DNA from: Claveliimonas ammoniilytica
Lineage (GTDB): Bacteria > Bacillota > Clostridia > Lachnospirales > Lachnospiraceae
NCBI RefSeq assembly: GCF_025567415.1
Contig: NZ_JAOQJV010000011.1
Coordinates: forward strand, 1 to 64,000
DNA length: 64,000 bases
Reading direction: 5' to 3'
The notes below the pieces were generated by a model. The model was not told where the DNA came from. It saw only the letters and a list, made by a program, of their open reading frames with translations, and did no database searches. The position numbers and the translations under genes are program-made. How positions within the stretch are numbered: position 1 is the first letter of the stretch; every line of letters starts with the position of its first letter. Of the stretch, positions 47,892 through 56,245 are shown one piece after another.

Positions 47892-48425
47892 TTATTTTTT
47901 CTTTAATTCCGGAATATAATTCCGACAAGCTTCTACATCTCCTTTAATGAATGCGTCTTTTTTCAGTGGCAGCAGTATGCCGCCTGTAAGCTGGAACACG
48001 AAGAAACGTTCTGTCTCAAATACACCGCGCACATCATTTTTGCGAAGATCTACATCCGGTGCATTATTCTTATAAGAGCGGATGCGCGTGCCCTCAATCG
48101 TGATCATGAGATCATAGCCGTCTTTTGAATAACTGTCGCGGAAAGCCTGGATCTCAGCTTTTTTTCTCTTATTTGTGCTGACCAGCGACACAATAGTAGC
48201 GATTACACATAATACAACAATGATTGCAAAGAGTATACAGAGCACACCTTTGTGGGTGTTGTATTCTCGCCAGGTAAAGAATGCACAGATCAGAGCAATG
48301 ATGATCAGTGTAATATAGTTCTTGTAGGTCTGTGCGGCGTAGCCGTCTTGCACTTCTACCATCAGTGGATCCGTGTACTGGTACTGATTCACAATGGTGG
48401 TTGATTTTTTTGATGATGATGCCAT
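47892..48425 (-). CDS. YcxB-like membrane protein
   Basis: 177 residues from ATG 48425 (TAAGGAG upstream). Two adjacent membrane helices (about 43-60 and 66-90: YITLIIIALICAFFTW, VLCILFAIIVVLCVIATIVS), then a YcxB-like C-terminal domain (YDLMITIEGTRIRSYKNNAP, FQLTGGILLPLKKDAF). Function unknown. The frame reaches 48500 but without another ribosome site. Confidence 0.65.
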   Translation of the reverse strand: MASSSKKSTTIVNQYQYTDPLMVEVQDGYAAQTYKNYITLIIIALICAFFTWREYNTHKGVLCILFAIIVVLCVIATIVSLVSTNKRKKAEIQAFRDSYSKDGYDLMITIEGTRIRSYKNNAPDVDLRKNDVRGVFETERFFVFQLTGGILLPLKKDAFIKGDVEACRNYIPELKKK

Positions 48426-48566
48426 AGTAAACTCCTTAGTATAGCGGCTGTCAGCCGTAATGATTGATTTCATTATAACGGATGTGGGAGGGAAAGGCAA
48501 TCACGCAGACGTGGATTCTGCATATAATGAAGCAGAATGACAGTCGAATCGCAGGAGGAATCACAG

Positions 48567-48980
48567 ATGGATCAGAAATTACCATATTATATGGCATATC
48601 CTACACCACTTTTATATGATGATGAGCGCAGAGACCGGATGGATTTTGAATATATGAAAAGTATGTATCCGGATGCGGCGAAGCAGCTTCTTCCATATAT
48701 AGAGGATGAATGTGACCGTGTTGCATATGAAGGAAGTGTGATGTTTGATGAATATCCGGATCAGCTTCAGCTGCACTTGATGGGAAGACGCGTGTATGAC
48801 AGAACAGAAAAAGATCAAGTGATTGAAAAGTTGATCCGAAGCGAAGGAAAGGGTGCGGATGAATCCTGGATACGGGATCTGATACAAGTGATGCTTTATC
48901 AGGAAATCTATAAGCGTCGCAGTGATCAGCGCAAATATAATCAGAAGTATTATCAGGGGATCGCATTTCCAAAAGGTTAG
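48567..48980 (+). CDS. Hypothetical protein, Lachnospiraceae-type
   Basis: 137 residues from ATG 48567 with CAGGAGGA upstream. Tyrosine- and charge-rich, no membrane segment, no signal. MYPDAAKQLLPYIEDECDRV and EESMIRD-like LIQVMLYQEIYKRRSDQRKY are amphipathic helices. I do not recognise the family. It precedes the shikimate kinase-like gene by 76 bp. Probably a small cytoplasmic or spore-associated protein; no function assigned. Confidence 0.55.
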   Translation: MDQKLPYYMAYPTPLLYDDERRDRMDFEYMKSMYPDAAKQLLPYIEDECDRVAYEGSVMFDEYPDQLQLHLMGRRVYDRTEKDQVIEKLIRSEGKGADESWIRDLIQVMLYQEIYKRRSDQRKYNQKYYQGIAFPKG

Positions 48981-49056
48981 CCTTGTGCAGAATACAAAAC
49001 GTATGCTATACTGATTGCGCAAAAATGAGACAGAGCAGAAGATAAGGAGCAGATGC

Positions 49057-49557
49057 ATGGATAATATTATATTGATTGGTATGCCGGCATCAGGCAAAAG
49101 CACAGTTGGAGTTGTACTGGCAAAAAGGCTTGGTTATGAATTTATAGATACAGATCTGCTGATCCAGAAGCAGGAGCAAGCATTGCTCAGGGAGATCATT
49201 GCAGAAAAAGGGGAGGATGGTTTCCTGGTGATTGAAGATCAGGTAAACGCAGATCTTGAAGCGGAACGGTCAGTGATCGCACCGGGAGGAAGTGTGGTAT
49301 ACTGTGAAAATGCCATGAAACATTACAAAGAAATTGGTACGGTAGTATATTTACAGACCAGTTATCAAACAATAAAAGAAAGAATCGGAGATCCAAAGAA
49401 GCGAGGGGTTGTGTTGCGGGAAGGACAGACGCTTAAGGATCTCTATGAAGAGCGCAGAGTGTTGTTTGAAAAGTATGCAGATGTTACAATTTGCGAAGAT
49501 GGATTGACATTGTCTGAAACTATTGGTAAAGTAGTAGAGGTTTTCGGGCAGGAATAA
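49057..49557 (+). CDS. Shikimate kinase-like P-loop kinase
   Basis: 166 residues with the AroK fold: P-loop GMPASGKST (Lys14), the DTD motif (FIDTDLLI), PGGSVVY, lid KKRGVVLRE and LYEERRVLFEKYAD. The arginine that binds the shikimate carboxylate, normally in FRxxE, is Leu57 here (GFLVIED). That and the GGS in place of GGG suggest a related small-molecule kinase rather than a standard AroK. No other aro genes nearby. AAGGAG precedes ATG 49057. Confidence 0.7.
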   Translation: MDNIILIGMPASGKSTVGVVLAKRLGYEFIDTDLLIQKQEQALLREIIAEKGEDGFLVIEDQVNADLEAERSVIAPGGSVVYCENAMKHYKEIGTVVYLQTSYQTIKERIGDPKKRGVVLREGQTLKDLYEERRVLFEKYADVTICEDGLTLSETIGKVVEVFGQE

Positions 49558-49588
49558 TATTGGTAAATGTTACGAAAATCTTACGGGG

Positions 49589-49630
49589 TTGTAAAAAAGA
49601 TTTTACAAATACTTATTACTGATGTATACT
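49589..49630 (+). promoter_or_regulatory. murA promoter with overlapping palindrome
   Basis: TTTACA (49602-49607), 17-bp spacer, TATACT (49625-49630). The perfect palindrome TTGTAAAA-AAGA-TTTTACAA (49589-49608) overlaps the -35 box, a likely operator. The leader is about 95 nt. Confidence 0.6.
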
Positions 49631-49731
49631 AGACTATACGAATAATGTTATTTAATTGAAATTGGATTTACGTGCCATATATATTGGGACATAAAGGCGA
49701 GAGTATAAATAGAAAATAATTGAGGTGCAAA

Positions 49732-51024
49732 ATGGAACAGTATATTATCAAAGGCGGCAATCCGCTTGTTGGGGAAGTGGAGATTGGCGGCGCTAAGAAT
49801 GCAGCTCTGGCTATTCTTGCGGCAGCTATTATGACTGACGAGACGGTTTTGATCGATAATCTGCCAGATGTGAATGATATTAATGTATTATTGGACGCTA
49901 TAGCCGGAATCGGCGCATCCGTTCACCGTATTGACAGACATACGGTAAGGATCAATGGTAAAGGAATTACTAATTTTGATATCGAATATGAGTATATCAA
50001 GAAGATCCGGGCGTCATATTATCTGCTGGGTGCGTTACTCGGCAAGTACAAGAAAGCAGTTGTGGCGCTTCCGGGCGGATGCAATATCGGAAGCCGTCCG
50101 ATCGACCAGCATCTGAAAGGATTCCGTGCGCTGGGAGCGGATGTCGAGATCGAGCATGGCAAGATCATTGCTGAGGCAGAGAAGCTTGTCGGCAAGCATA
50201 TTTATTTTGATGTTGTCAGTGTAGGTGCTACGATCAATGTCATGATGGCAGCGGCTATGGCTGATGGATTGACGATCATGGAGAATGTGGCAAAAGAGCC
50301 TCATGTAGTAGATGTAGCGAATTTCCTGAACAGCATGGGTGCTAATATCCGTGGCGCAGGTACCGATGTGATTAAGATCCGAGGTGTGCGTTCCCTGCAC
50401 AGAGCAGAGTATTCTGTTATTCCGGATCAGATCGAAGCCGGAACATTTATGTTTGCAGCAGCAGCTACCAAGGGTGATGTGACTGTTTGTAACGTCATTC
50501 CGAAGCATTTGGAAGCAACCATTGCCAAGCTGTTAGAGATTGGCTGTGAAGTAGAAGAGTTTGATGATGCGGTACGCGTGGTTTCCAAGGGAGGACTCAC
50601 CAGTACACATGTAAAGACTTTGCCATATCCGGGATTTCCGACAGATATGCAGCCACAGATTGGTGTTACGCTTGCTCTTTGCAAAGGGACAAGTATGATT
50701 ACTGAAAGTATTTTTGAAAACCGTTTCAAATATCTGGATGAACTTGCCCGTATGGGGGCATGCGTGAAGGTAGAAGGTAATTCCGCTTCGATCGAAGGTG
50801 TGGAGAAGCTTTCGGGAGCACGTGTCAGTGCACCGGATCTCCGTGCAGGAGCTGCGCTTTGCATCGCAGGACTTGCAGCAGATGGTATTACAATTGTAGA
50901 TGACATCGTATATATCCAGAGAGGATATGAACGGTTTGAAGAGAAGTTGAGAAGCCTTGGTGCAGTGATCGAGCGTGTCAGTACAGAACGTGAGATTCGC
51001 AGATTTACGCTGAAAGTCAGCTAG
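49732..51024 (+). CDS. murA: UDP-N-acetylglucosamine 1-carboxyvinyltransferase
   Basis: 430 residues from ATG 49732 (TGAGGTG upstream). Substrate loop with active-site Cys117 in LPGGCNIGSRPIDQHLKGF, so it should be fosfomycin-sensitive by this criterion. GGAKNAALAILAAAIMTDE and YPGFPTDMQPQI are further hallmarks. It adds enolpyruvate to UDP-GlcNAc, the first step of peptidoglycan synthesis. It has its own promoter and is followed by the SAM riboswitch of metK. Confidence 0.95.
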   Translation: MEQYIIKGGNPLVGEVEIGGAKNAALAILAAAIMTDETVLIDNLPDVNDINVLLDAIAGIGASVHRIDRHTVRINGKGITNFDIEYEYIKKIRASYYLLGALLGKYKKAVVALPGGCNIGSRPIDQHLKGFRALGADVEIEHGKIIAEAEKLVGKHIYFDVVSVGATINVMMAAAMADGLTIMENVAKEPHVVDVANFLNSMGANIRGAGTDVIKIRGVRSLHRAEYSVIPDQIEAGTFMFAAAATKGDVTVCNVIPKHLEATIAKLLEIGCEVEEFDDAVRVVSKGGLTSTHVKTLPYPGFPTDMQPQIGVTLALCKGTSMITESIFENRFKYLDELARMGACVKVEGNSASIEGVEKLSGARVSAPDLRAGAALCIAGLAADGITIVDDIVYIQRGYERFEEKLRSLGAVIERVSTEREIRRFTLKVS

Positions 51025-51082
51025 AGACGGCAGACAATTGAATAATATGATGGCAGGGGCAAAAGTCCCTGACTATGACTAA

Positions 51083-51182
51083 CTCTTATTCAGAGCAGTG
51101 GAGATACAAAGGATCTGAGAAGCTGCGGCAACCCCCATTGGAGGAAGGTGCCAACCTGAGCGAGCAAATCGAACAATAAGAG
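51083..51182 (+). promoter_or_regulatory. SAM-I (S-box) riboswitch
   Basis: CTCTTATTCAGAG at the 5' side pairs with AATAAGAG at the 3' side (P1), with GTGGAG near 51108, GATCTGAGAAGCTGCGGCAA and GGAAGGTGCCAACC as the conserved core. This is the class I SAM aptamer. With the terminator at 51206-51233, it should stop transcription when SAM is high. Target: metK. Confidence 0.92.
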
Positions 51183-51205
51183 GATTGGTTTATAACTACG
51201 AAATA

Positions 51206-51233
51206 AAGCAGTCCACTTGGTGGGCTGCTTTTT
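51206..51233 (+). terminator. Riboswitch-controlled terminator
   Basis: AAGCAGTCCAC and GTGGGCTGCTT form an 11-bp stem (one G-T), then TTTTT (51229-51233). Confidence 0.88.
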
Positions 51234-51287
51234 GTGCAATAAATGAAAGAGCATTGATTGCACGGCGATCAGGCGTTAGCCTGGTCG
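51234..51287 (+). repeat. Dispersed hairpin repeat, short copy
   Basis: GTGCAAT (51234-51240) and ATTGCAC (51257-51263) form the first hairpin, CGATCAGGC (51266-51274) and GCCTGGTCG (51279-51287) the second. Related to 22223-22343, where the last hairpin has different but still paired bases. Both copies begin right after a terminator T-run. Here it lies in the metK leader, downstream of the riboswitch terminator. Confidence 0.75.
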
Positions 51288-51330
51288 AGAATATATAATC
51301 ATGCAGCTAATAAAAAGATATAGCCTCCGG

Positions 51331-51352
51331 CAAGAATGCCGAGGCATTCTTG
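51331..51352 (+). other. 10-bp perfect hairpin in the metK leader
   Basis: CAAGAATGCC and GGCATTCTTG with a GA loop-core, 30 bp before metK. No T-run, so not a terminator. It could influence translation or mRNA stability. Confidence 0.5.
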
Positions 51353-51381
51353 AATTACACAACAGAAAGGAACATAAGAAG

Positions 51382-52569
51382 ATGGAAAAAAGATTATTTA
51401 CATCAGAGTCAGTAACTGAAGGACATCCGGACAAAATGTGCGACCAGATTTCAGATGCGATCCTGGATGCACTTATGGAACAGGATCCAATGAGCCGTGT
51501 GGCATGTGAGACATGCACTACTACAGGTCTGGTTATGGTTATGGGAGAGATTACAACAAAAGGATATGTGGATATTCAGAAGATCGTACGTGACACGGTA
51601 CGTGAGATTGGATATACTCGTGGCAAATATGGATTTGACGCAGATACCTGCGGTGTAGTAGTAGCACTGGATGAGCAGTCTACAGATATTGCTATGGGTG
51701 TTGATAAGGCGCTGGAAGCAAAAGAACATACCATGTCTGACGAAGAAATCGACGCTATCGGAGCAGGAGATCAGGGTATGATGTTCGGTTATGCTTCTGA
51801 TGAGACAGAAGCATTGATGCCATATCCGATCGCGCTGGCACAGAAGATGGCTATGAAGCTTACTGAGGTAAGAAAGAATGGAACTCTGCCATATCTGAGA
51901 CCGGATGGAAAGACTCAGGTTACTGTAGAATATGATGAGCAGGACAGACCGGTTCGTCTGGATGCTGTTGTACTTTCTACACAGCATGATCCGGAGGTGA
52001 CTCAGGAGCAGATCCATGAGGATATTAAGAAATACGTATTTGATGAGACGATCCCGGCTAATATGGTAGATGCTGATACTAAGTTCTTTGTGAATCCAAC
52101 CGGACGTTTTGTAATCGGCGGACCTCACGGAGACAGCGGACTGACAGGCCGTAAGATCATCGTAGACACTTATGGCGGAATGGCTCGTCATGGTGGCGGC
52201 GCATTTTCAGGAAAGGACTGCACAAAGGTAGACCGTACAGCAGCTTATGCAGCACGCTATGCAGCTAAGAATGTTGTGGCAGCAGGACTTGCCAAGAAGT
52301 GTGAGATTCAGCTTTCTTACGCGATCGGTGTGGCTTGCCCGACTTCCATCAGAGTAGATACGTTCGGCACAGGAAAAGTATCGGATGAGAAGCTGGTTGA
52401 GATCCTGAGAGAGAACTTTGACTTCCGTCCGGCAGGCATGATCAAGATGCTGGATCTGCGACGCCCGATCTACAAACAGACAGCGGCTTACGGACATTTT
52501 GGACGTACAGATATCGATCTTCCGTGGGAGAAGACAGACAAGGTGGATGCACTGAAAGCATATCTGTAA
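51382..52569 (+). CDS. metK: S-adenosylmethionine synthetase
   Basis: 395 residues from ATG 51382 (GAAAGGAA upstream); the frame is open to 51301 but the family start is MEKRLFTSESVTEGHPDKMC. GHPDKMCDQISDAIL, GAGDQGMMFGYA and GGGAFSGKD (the phosphate and methionine loops) are intact. It makes SAM from methionine and ATP. Controlled by the SAM-I riboswitch. Normal length. Confidence 0.96.
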   Translation: MEKRLFTSESVTEGHPDKMCDQISDAILDALMEQDPMSRVACETCTTTGLVMVMGEITTKGYVDIQKIVRDTVREIGYTRGKYGFDADTCGVVVALDEQSTDIAMGVDKALEAKEHTMSDEEIDAIGAGDQGMMFGYASDETEALMPYPIALAQKMAMKLTEVRKNGTLPYLRPDGKTQVTVEYDEQDRPVRLDAVVLSTQHDPEVTQEQIHEDIKKYVFDETIPANMVDADTKFFVNPTGRFVIGGPHGDSGLTGRKIIVDTYGGMARHGGGAFSGKDCTKVDRTAAYAARYAAKNVVAAGLAKKCEIQLSYAIGVACPTSIRVDTFGTGKVSDEKLVEILRENFDFRPAGMIKMLDLRRPIYKQTAAYGHFGRTDIDLPWEKTDKVDALKAYL

Positions 52570-52607
52570 GAGCATCTTGTTGTTTTATAAAAAGTTTAGA
52601 AATGTTT

Positions 52608-52638
52608 ATGGGTGCTTTGGTGAGAAGCACCCATTTTT
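52608..52638 (+). terminator. metK terminator
   Basis: ATGGGTGCTT and AAGCACCCAT form a 10-bp stem with TTTTT after it. Confidence 0.9.
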
Positions 52639-52681
52639 GTGCTATGATAAGAATAACTTTTAGATAAAGAGGTTATTGATT

Positions 52682-54178
52682 ATGAAGCTGAAGACGAGAC
52701 TGGTGGTAGCATTTCTTACAGTCGTGATCTTGCCGGTTATTCTATCGGGAAGTGTTATATTTGCGGTGGGAAAGTACCAGATGAATTGTATAGAAAAGAC
52801 ATATGGTATCAGTGAGACTTCGGTAGAGAGCCTGTCTAACTCAATCAAGACACTTGGACAGTTGACGACGAAGCCGTACAGAGAACTGTGTGATGAGATC
52901 GACCGGACACCACAGAAGATGGAAGATGCGGCATTTCTGGAGAAGATTAATCAGGAACTGGAAGAGAAGAAGTCTTATCTGTTGGTGCGCAGGAATGACA
53001 TGATGGCATATGTGGGTACAGATTATGATGAAGCAGAAGCAGTGATCAGCCAGTTGCCGAAATATGATGAGAACAGAACTCCATCGGAGAATAGTATTTA
53101 TCTTGGCGGTGAAGCACAGGCACTTGTAAAGCAGATTGATTTTCAGTATGAAGATGGTGAAGAGGGCAGTGCATTTCTTGTTACGGATGTGGGAACTGTG
53201 ATGCCGGAAGTACGTGCGATGGCGAGAGAAATTGTAATCATTGTGGTATTGATCCTGCTTTTTACAATCGCAGCACTGATCGTGTGGATATACAGAGCAG
53301 TCATGGGACCGGTGGCAAAGATCCAGAAGGCTGCGGAGAATATTAAGAATGGCAATCTGGATTTTGAGATGCCAAAAGCTGATAATGATGAATTTGGTCA
53401 GGTATATCAGAACTTTGAAGATATGCGAATACGTCTGAAAGAGAGCGCGGAAGAGAAGATCCAGTTTGATAAAGAGAATAAGGAACTGATCAGCAATATC
53501 TCTCACGATCTGAAGACACCTGTGACCACGATTAAGGGCTATGCAGAAGGTATTATGGATGGCGTGGCAGATACACCGGAAAAGATTGACAAGTATGTAC
53601 GGACGATCTACAACAAGGCGAATGAGATGAACACGCTGATCAATGAGCTAACGTTATATTCTAAGATCGATACGAACCGTATTCCGTATAATTTTAATAC
53701 CATCCCGGTCAATGCATATTTTGACGATTGCGCAGAAGAACTTTCTATGGAACTTGAGTCTAAGAATGTGGAATTTGGATATTTTAATTACGTAGAAGGC
53801 GATGTGAAGATCATTGCAGATGCAGAGCAGATTAAGAGAGTGATCCACAATATTATTAATAATTCACTCAAATATATGGACAAAGCGAAAGGCATGATCA
53901 ATCTGCGTGTGAAGGATGTAGGAGATTTTGTACAGGTAGAACTGGAAGATAATGGTAAAGGTATCGCAGCGAAGGACCTGACGAAGATATTCGAACGATT
54001 CTATCGGACAGATGCATCTCGTAATTCCTCGAAGGGAGGAAGCGGCATTGGCTTGTCTATTGTAAAGAAAATTGTTGAGGAGCATGGTGGCAAGATCTGG
54101 GCGACCAGCCGGGAAGGCACTGGTACGACCATGTACTTTGTATTAAGAAAATATCAGGAGGTACCGATTCATGAGTAA
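52682..54178 (+). CDS. Sensor histidine kinase
   Basis: 498 residues. Membrane helices at about 6-30 and 182-205 enclose a roughly 150-residue extracytoplasmic sensor domain. Then HAMP (about 206-258), HisKA with His275 in NISHDLKTPVTTIKGYAEGI, and HATPase_c (NNSLKY, DNGKGIAAKD, GGSGIGLSIVKKIVEEHGG). A complete transmembrane kinase, overlapping its response regulator by 8 bp. Signal unknown. ATG 52682 is preferred over TTG 52676. Confidence 0.9.
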   Translation: MKLKTRLVVAFLTVVILPVILSGSVIFAVGKYQMNCIEKTYGISETSVESLSNSIKTLGQLTTKPYRELCDEIDRTPQKMEDAAFLEKINQELEEKKSYLLVRRNDMMAYVGTDYDEAEAVISQLPKYDENRTPSENSIYLGGEAQALVKQIDFQYEDGEEGSAFLVTDVGTVMPEVRAMAREIVIIVVLILLFTIAALIVWIYRAVMGPVAKIQKAAENIKNGNLDFEMPKADNDEFGQVYQNFEDMRIRLKESAEEKIQFDKENKELISNISHDLKTPVTTIKGYAEGIMDGVADTPEKIDKYVRTIYNKANEMNTLINELTLYSKIDTNRIPYNFNTIPVNAYFDDCAEELSMELESKNVEFGYFNYVEGDVKIIADAEQIKRVIHNIINNSLKYMDKAKGMINLRVKDVGDFVQVELEDNGKGIAAKDLTKIFERFYRTDASRNSSKGGSGIGLSIVKKIVEEHGGKIWATSREGTGTTMYFVLRKYQEVPIHE

Positions 54179-54860
54179 GATATTAATAGTAGAGGATGAA
54201 GTGGCAATTGCAGATTTGGAAAAGGATTATCTGGAACTGTCCGGGTTTGATGTAGAAGTGGCGAATGACGGACTGGTCGGTTACCAGAAAGCGATGGAAG
54301 AGGACTATAATCTGGTAATTCTGGATCTGATGCTTCCGGGAATGGATGGATTTGAAATCTGCCGCAAGCTTCGGGAAGAGAAGAATACACCGATCATCAT
54401 GGTATCTGCGAAGAAAGATGATATTGATAAGATCCGGGGTCTTGGCCTGGGAGCTGATGATTATATGACCAAACCGTTCAGTCCCAGTGAACTGGTGGCA
54501 AGAGTTAAGGCACATCTGTCACGATATGAGAGACTGATCGGAAGCGCAGCGGAGGTGAATAAGGTCATTGAGATCCGCGGTCTGAAGATCGATACAACGG
54601 CTAGAAGAGTGTGGGTTAACGGCCAGGAGAAAGCATTTACCACAAAAGAATTTGATCTGCTTACATTTCTTGCAAGTCATCCAAATCATGTGTATACTAA
54701 GGATGAACTGTTCAGCGAGATCTGGGATATGGAATCCATCGGAGATATAGCGACGGTGACGGTTCATATCAAGAAAATCCGTGAGAAGATCGAGATGGAT
54801 ACATCCAACCCTCAGTATATTGAGACAATCTGGGGTGTAGGATACAGATTCAAGATGTAG
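54171..54860 (+). CDS. OmpR/PhoB-family response regulator
   Basis: 229 residues. Receiver domain with the phosphoacceptor Asp52 (LVILDLMLPGMDG), acidic pocket EDE, Thr/Ser and Lys in the SAKKDD and TKPFSPSE segments, and a C-terminal winged HTH (TTKEFDLLTFLASHPNHVYT, VTVHIKKIREKIE). Partner of the kinase that overlaps it. Kinase-first order is unusual, since the regulator gene comes first in most such operons. Confidence 0.92.
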   Translation: MSKILIVEDEVAIADLEKDYLELSGFDVEVANDGLVGYQKAMEEDYNLVILDLMLPGMDGFEICRKLREEKNTPIIMVSAKKDDIDKIRGLGLGADDYMTKPFSPSELVARVKAHLSRYERLIGSAAEVNKVIEIRGLKIDTTARRVWVNGQEKAFTTKEFDLLTFLASHPNHVYTKDELFSEIWDMESIGDIATVTVHIKKIREKIEMDTSNPQYIETIWGVGYRFKM

Positions 54861-54937
54861 CAATAGTTCTGATAACAGTTATTCGGGCGGGTTCCAACAG
54901 GAATCCGCTTATTTATTTGAAGATTTAGGAGAATACT

Positions 54938-55741
54938 ATGATTACCAGTACATCCAATGCAAAGGTAAAAAGACTTGTGAATTTGAGAAAGAAAAGGAAA
55001 GCCAGAGATACAGAAAAGGTATTTCTTACAGAAGGACTTCGGATGTTCGAGGAAGTGCCGGAGGACAGACTTCTGGAAATCTATGTGACCGAACATTTCT
55101 ATAAAAAGGAAAAAGCACTGGTGGATGCAAAGCATAAGAAGAGCGGATGCCAGATGGAGGTGCTGACGGATACCGTGATGAATTTTGTGTCGGATACCAA
55201 GACGCCTCAGGGAGTGTTATGTGTGGTGACACAGGAGAATCAGGGAGAAGCGTGGCTTGAAAAGGAACTTAAAGCACCGGAACAGGTACCACTTATCATG
55301 CTGTTAGATAATCTTCAGGATCCGGGGAATATGGGGACGATCCTGCGGACTGCGGAAGCGGCAGCAGTAACAGGGATTATCATGAGCTCCGACTGTGTGG
55401 ATGTGTATAATCCGAAGGTTATTCGTTCAACGATGGGATCTATATTTCGCGTGCCGTTTGTGTATGTAGAGAACGTAACGGATGTGATTCGGCAGATGAA
55501 AGAGCATGGTATCCGTACTTATGCAACACACCTGGCAGGAGAGCTTGCCTACGATGAGCCGGATTATCGCACACCGTCAGCATTTTTTGTGGGAAATGAG
55601 GGCAACGGTCTCAGAGATCAGGTGGCTGAACTTGCGGATATATACATTAAGATTCCAATGGCAGGTCAGGTGGAATCTCTGAATGCGGCGATCGCAGCTA
55701 CGGTAGTGATGTTTGAAGCGGGGCGCCAACGTCGGCATTGA
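54938..55741 (+). CDS. SpoU/TrmH-family RNA 2'-O-methyltransferase
   Basis: 267 residues. N-terminal substrate domain (TEGLRMFEEVPEDRLLEIYV) and a SPOUT core from about 125: LDNLQDPGNMGTILRTAEAA, RSTMGSIFRVPF, FFVGNEGNGL and IPMAGQVESLNAAIAATVV, the three SpoU motifs. It methylates ribose in rRNA or tRNA; target nucleotide not deducible. Begins 77 bp after the response regulator. Confidence 0.9.
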   Translation: MITSTSNAKVKRLVNLRKKRKARDTEKVFLTEGLRMFEEVPEDRLLEIYVTEHFYKKEKALVDAKHKKSGCQMEVLTDTVMNFVSDTKTPQGVLCVVTQENQGEAWLEKELKAPEQVPLIMLLDNLQDPGNMGTILRTAEAAAVTGIIMSSDCVDVYNPKVIRSTMGSIFRVPFVYVENVTDVIRQMKEHGIRTYATHLAGELAYDEPDYRTPSAFFVGNEGNGLRDQVAELADIYIKIPMAGQVESLNAAIAATVVMFEAGRQRRH

Positions 55742-55808
55742 CTTTTGAAGTTGGAATAATTATAATGATACCAACCGTTATGGAACCATAATCGAAGGAG
55801 GGATTCTT

Positions 55809-56243
55809 ATGGAGACAATGGGATGGTTGATTATATTTATTGTACTCATTGTGATCGAACTTCTGACCATGGGACTTACAACGATCTGGTTTGCCGGAGG
55901 TGCGCTGGCGGCGCTTCTGATGTCAGTGTTAGGCTTTGGGATGCCGGTACAGGTTGTAGTATTTATCATCGTATCGGTTCTGCTGTTGGTACTGACGAGA
56001 CCGATTGCGGTGAAGTATTTTAACCAGAACAGACAGAAAACGAATGTGGAAAGCCTGATCGGGCAGCAGGCATTGGTGCTGGAAGATGTGGATACGCTGC
56101 ATGCAGCAGGACAGGTAAAAGTAAACGGGCAGATCTGGTCGGCGAAGACAGAAGAGACGTCTGGTTTCATTGCAAAAGATACGGTTGTGATGATCCGGGG
56201 AATCCAGGGAGTTAAGTTGATTGTAAAGGCAAAGGAGGATTAG
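55809..56243 (+). CDS. NfeD-family membrane protein
   Basis: 144 residues. Two to three helices in the first 75 residues (WLIIFIVLIVIELLTMGLTT, VVVFIIVSVLLLVLTR), then a soluble OB-fold (about 80-144, LIGQQALVLEDVDTLHAAGQ, GQIWSAKTEET). NfeD proteins pair with stomatin/prohibitin-type proteins; the next gene is one, 2 bp away. Role in membrane microdomains is inferred. Confidence 0.88.
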   Translation: METMGWLIIFIVLIVIELLTMGLTTIWFAGGALAALLMSVLGFGMPVQVVVFIIVSVLLLVLTRPIAVKYFNQNRQKTNVESLIGQQALVLEDVDTLHAAGQVKVNGQIWSAKTEETSGFIAKDTVVMIRGIQGVKLIVKAKED

Positions 56244-56245
56244 TT

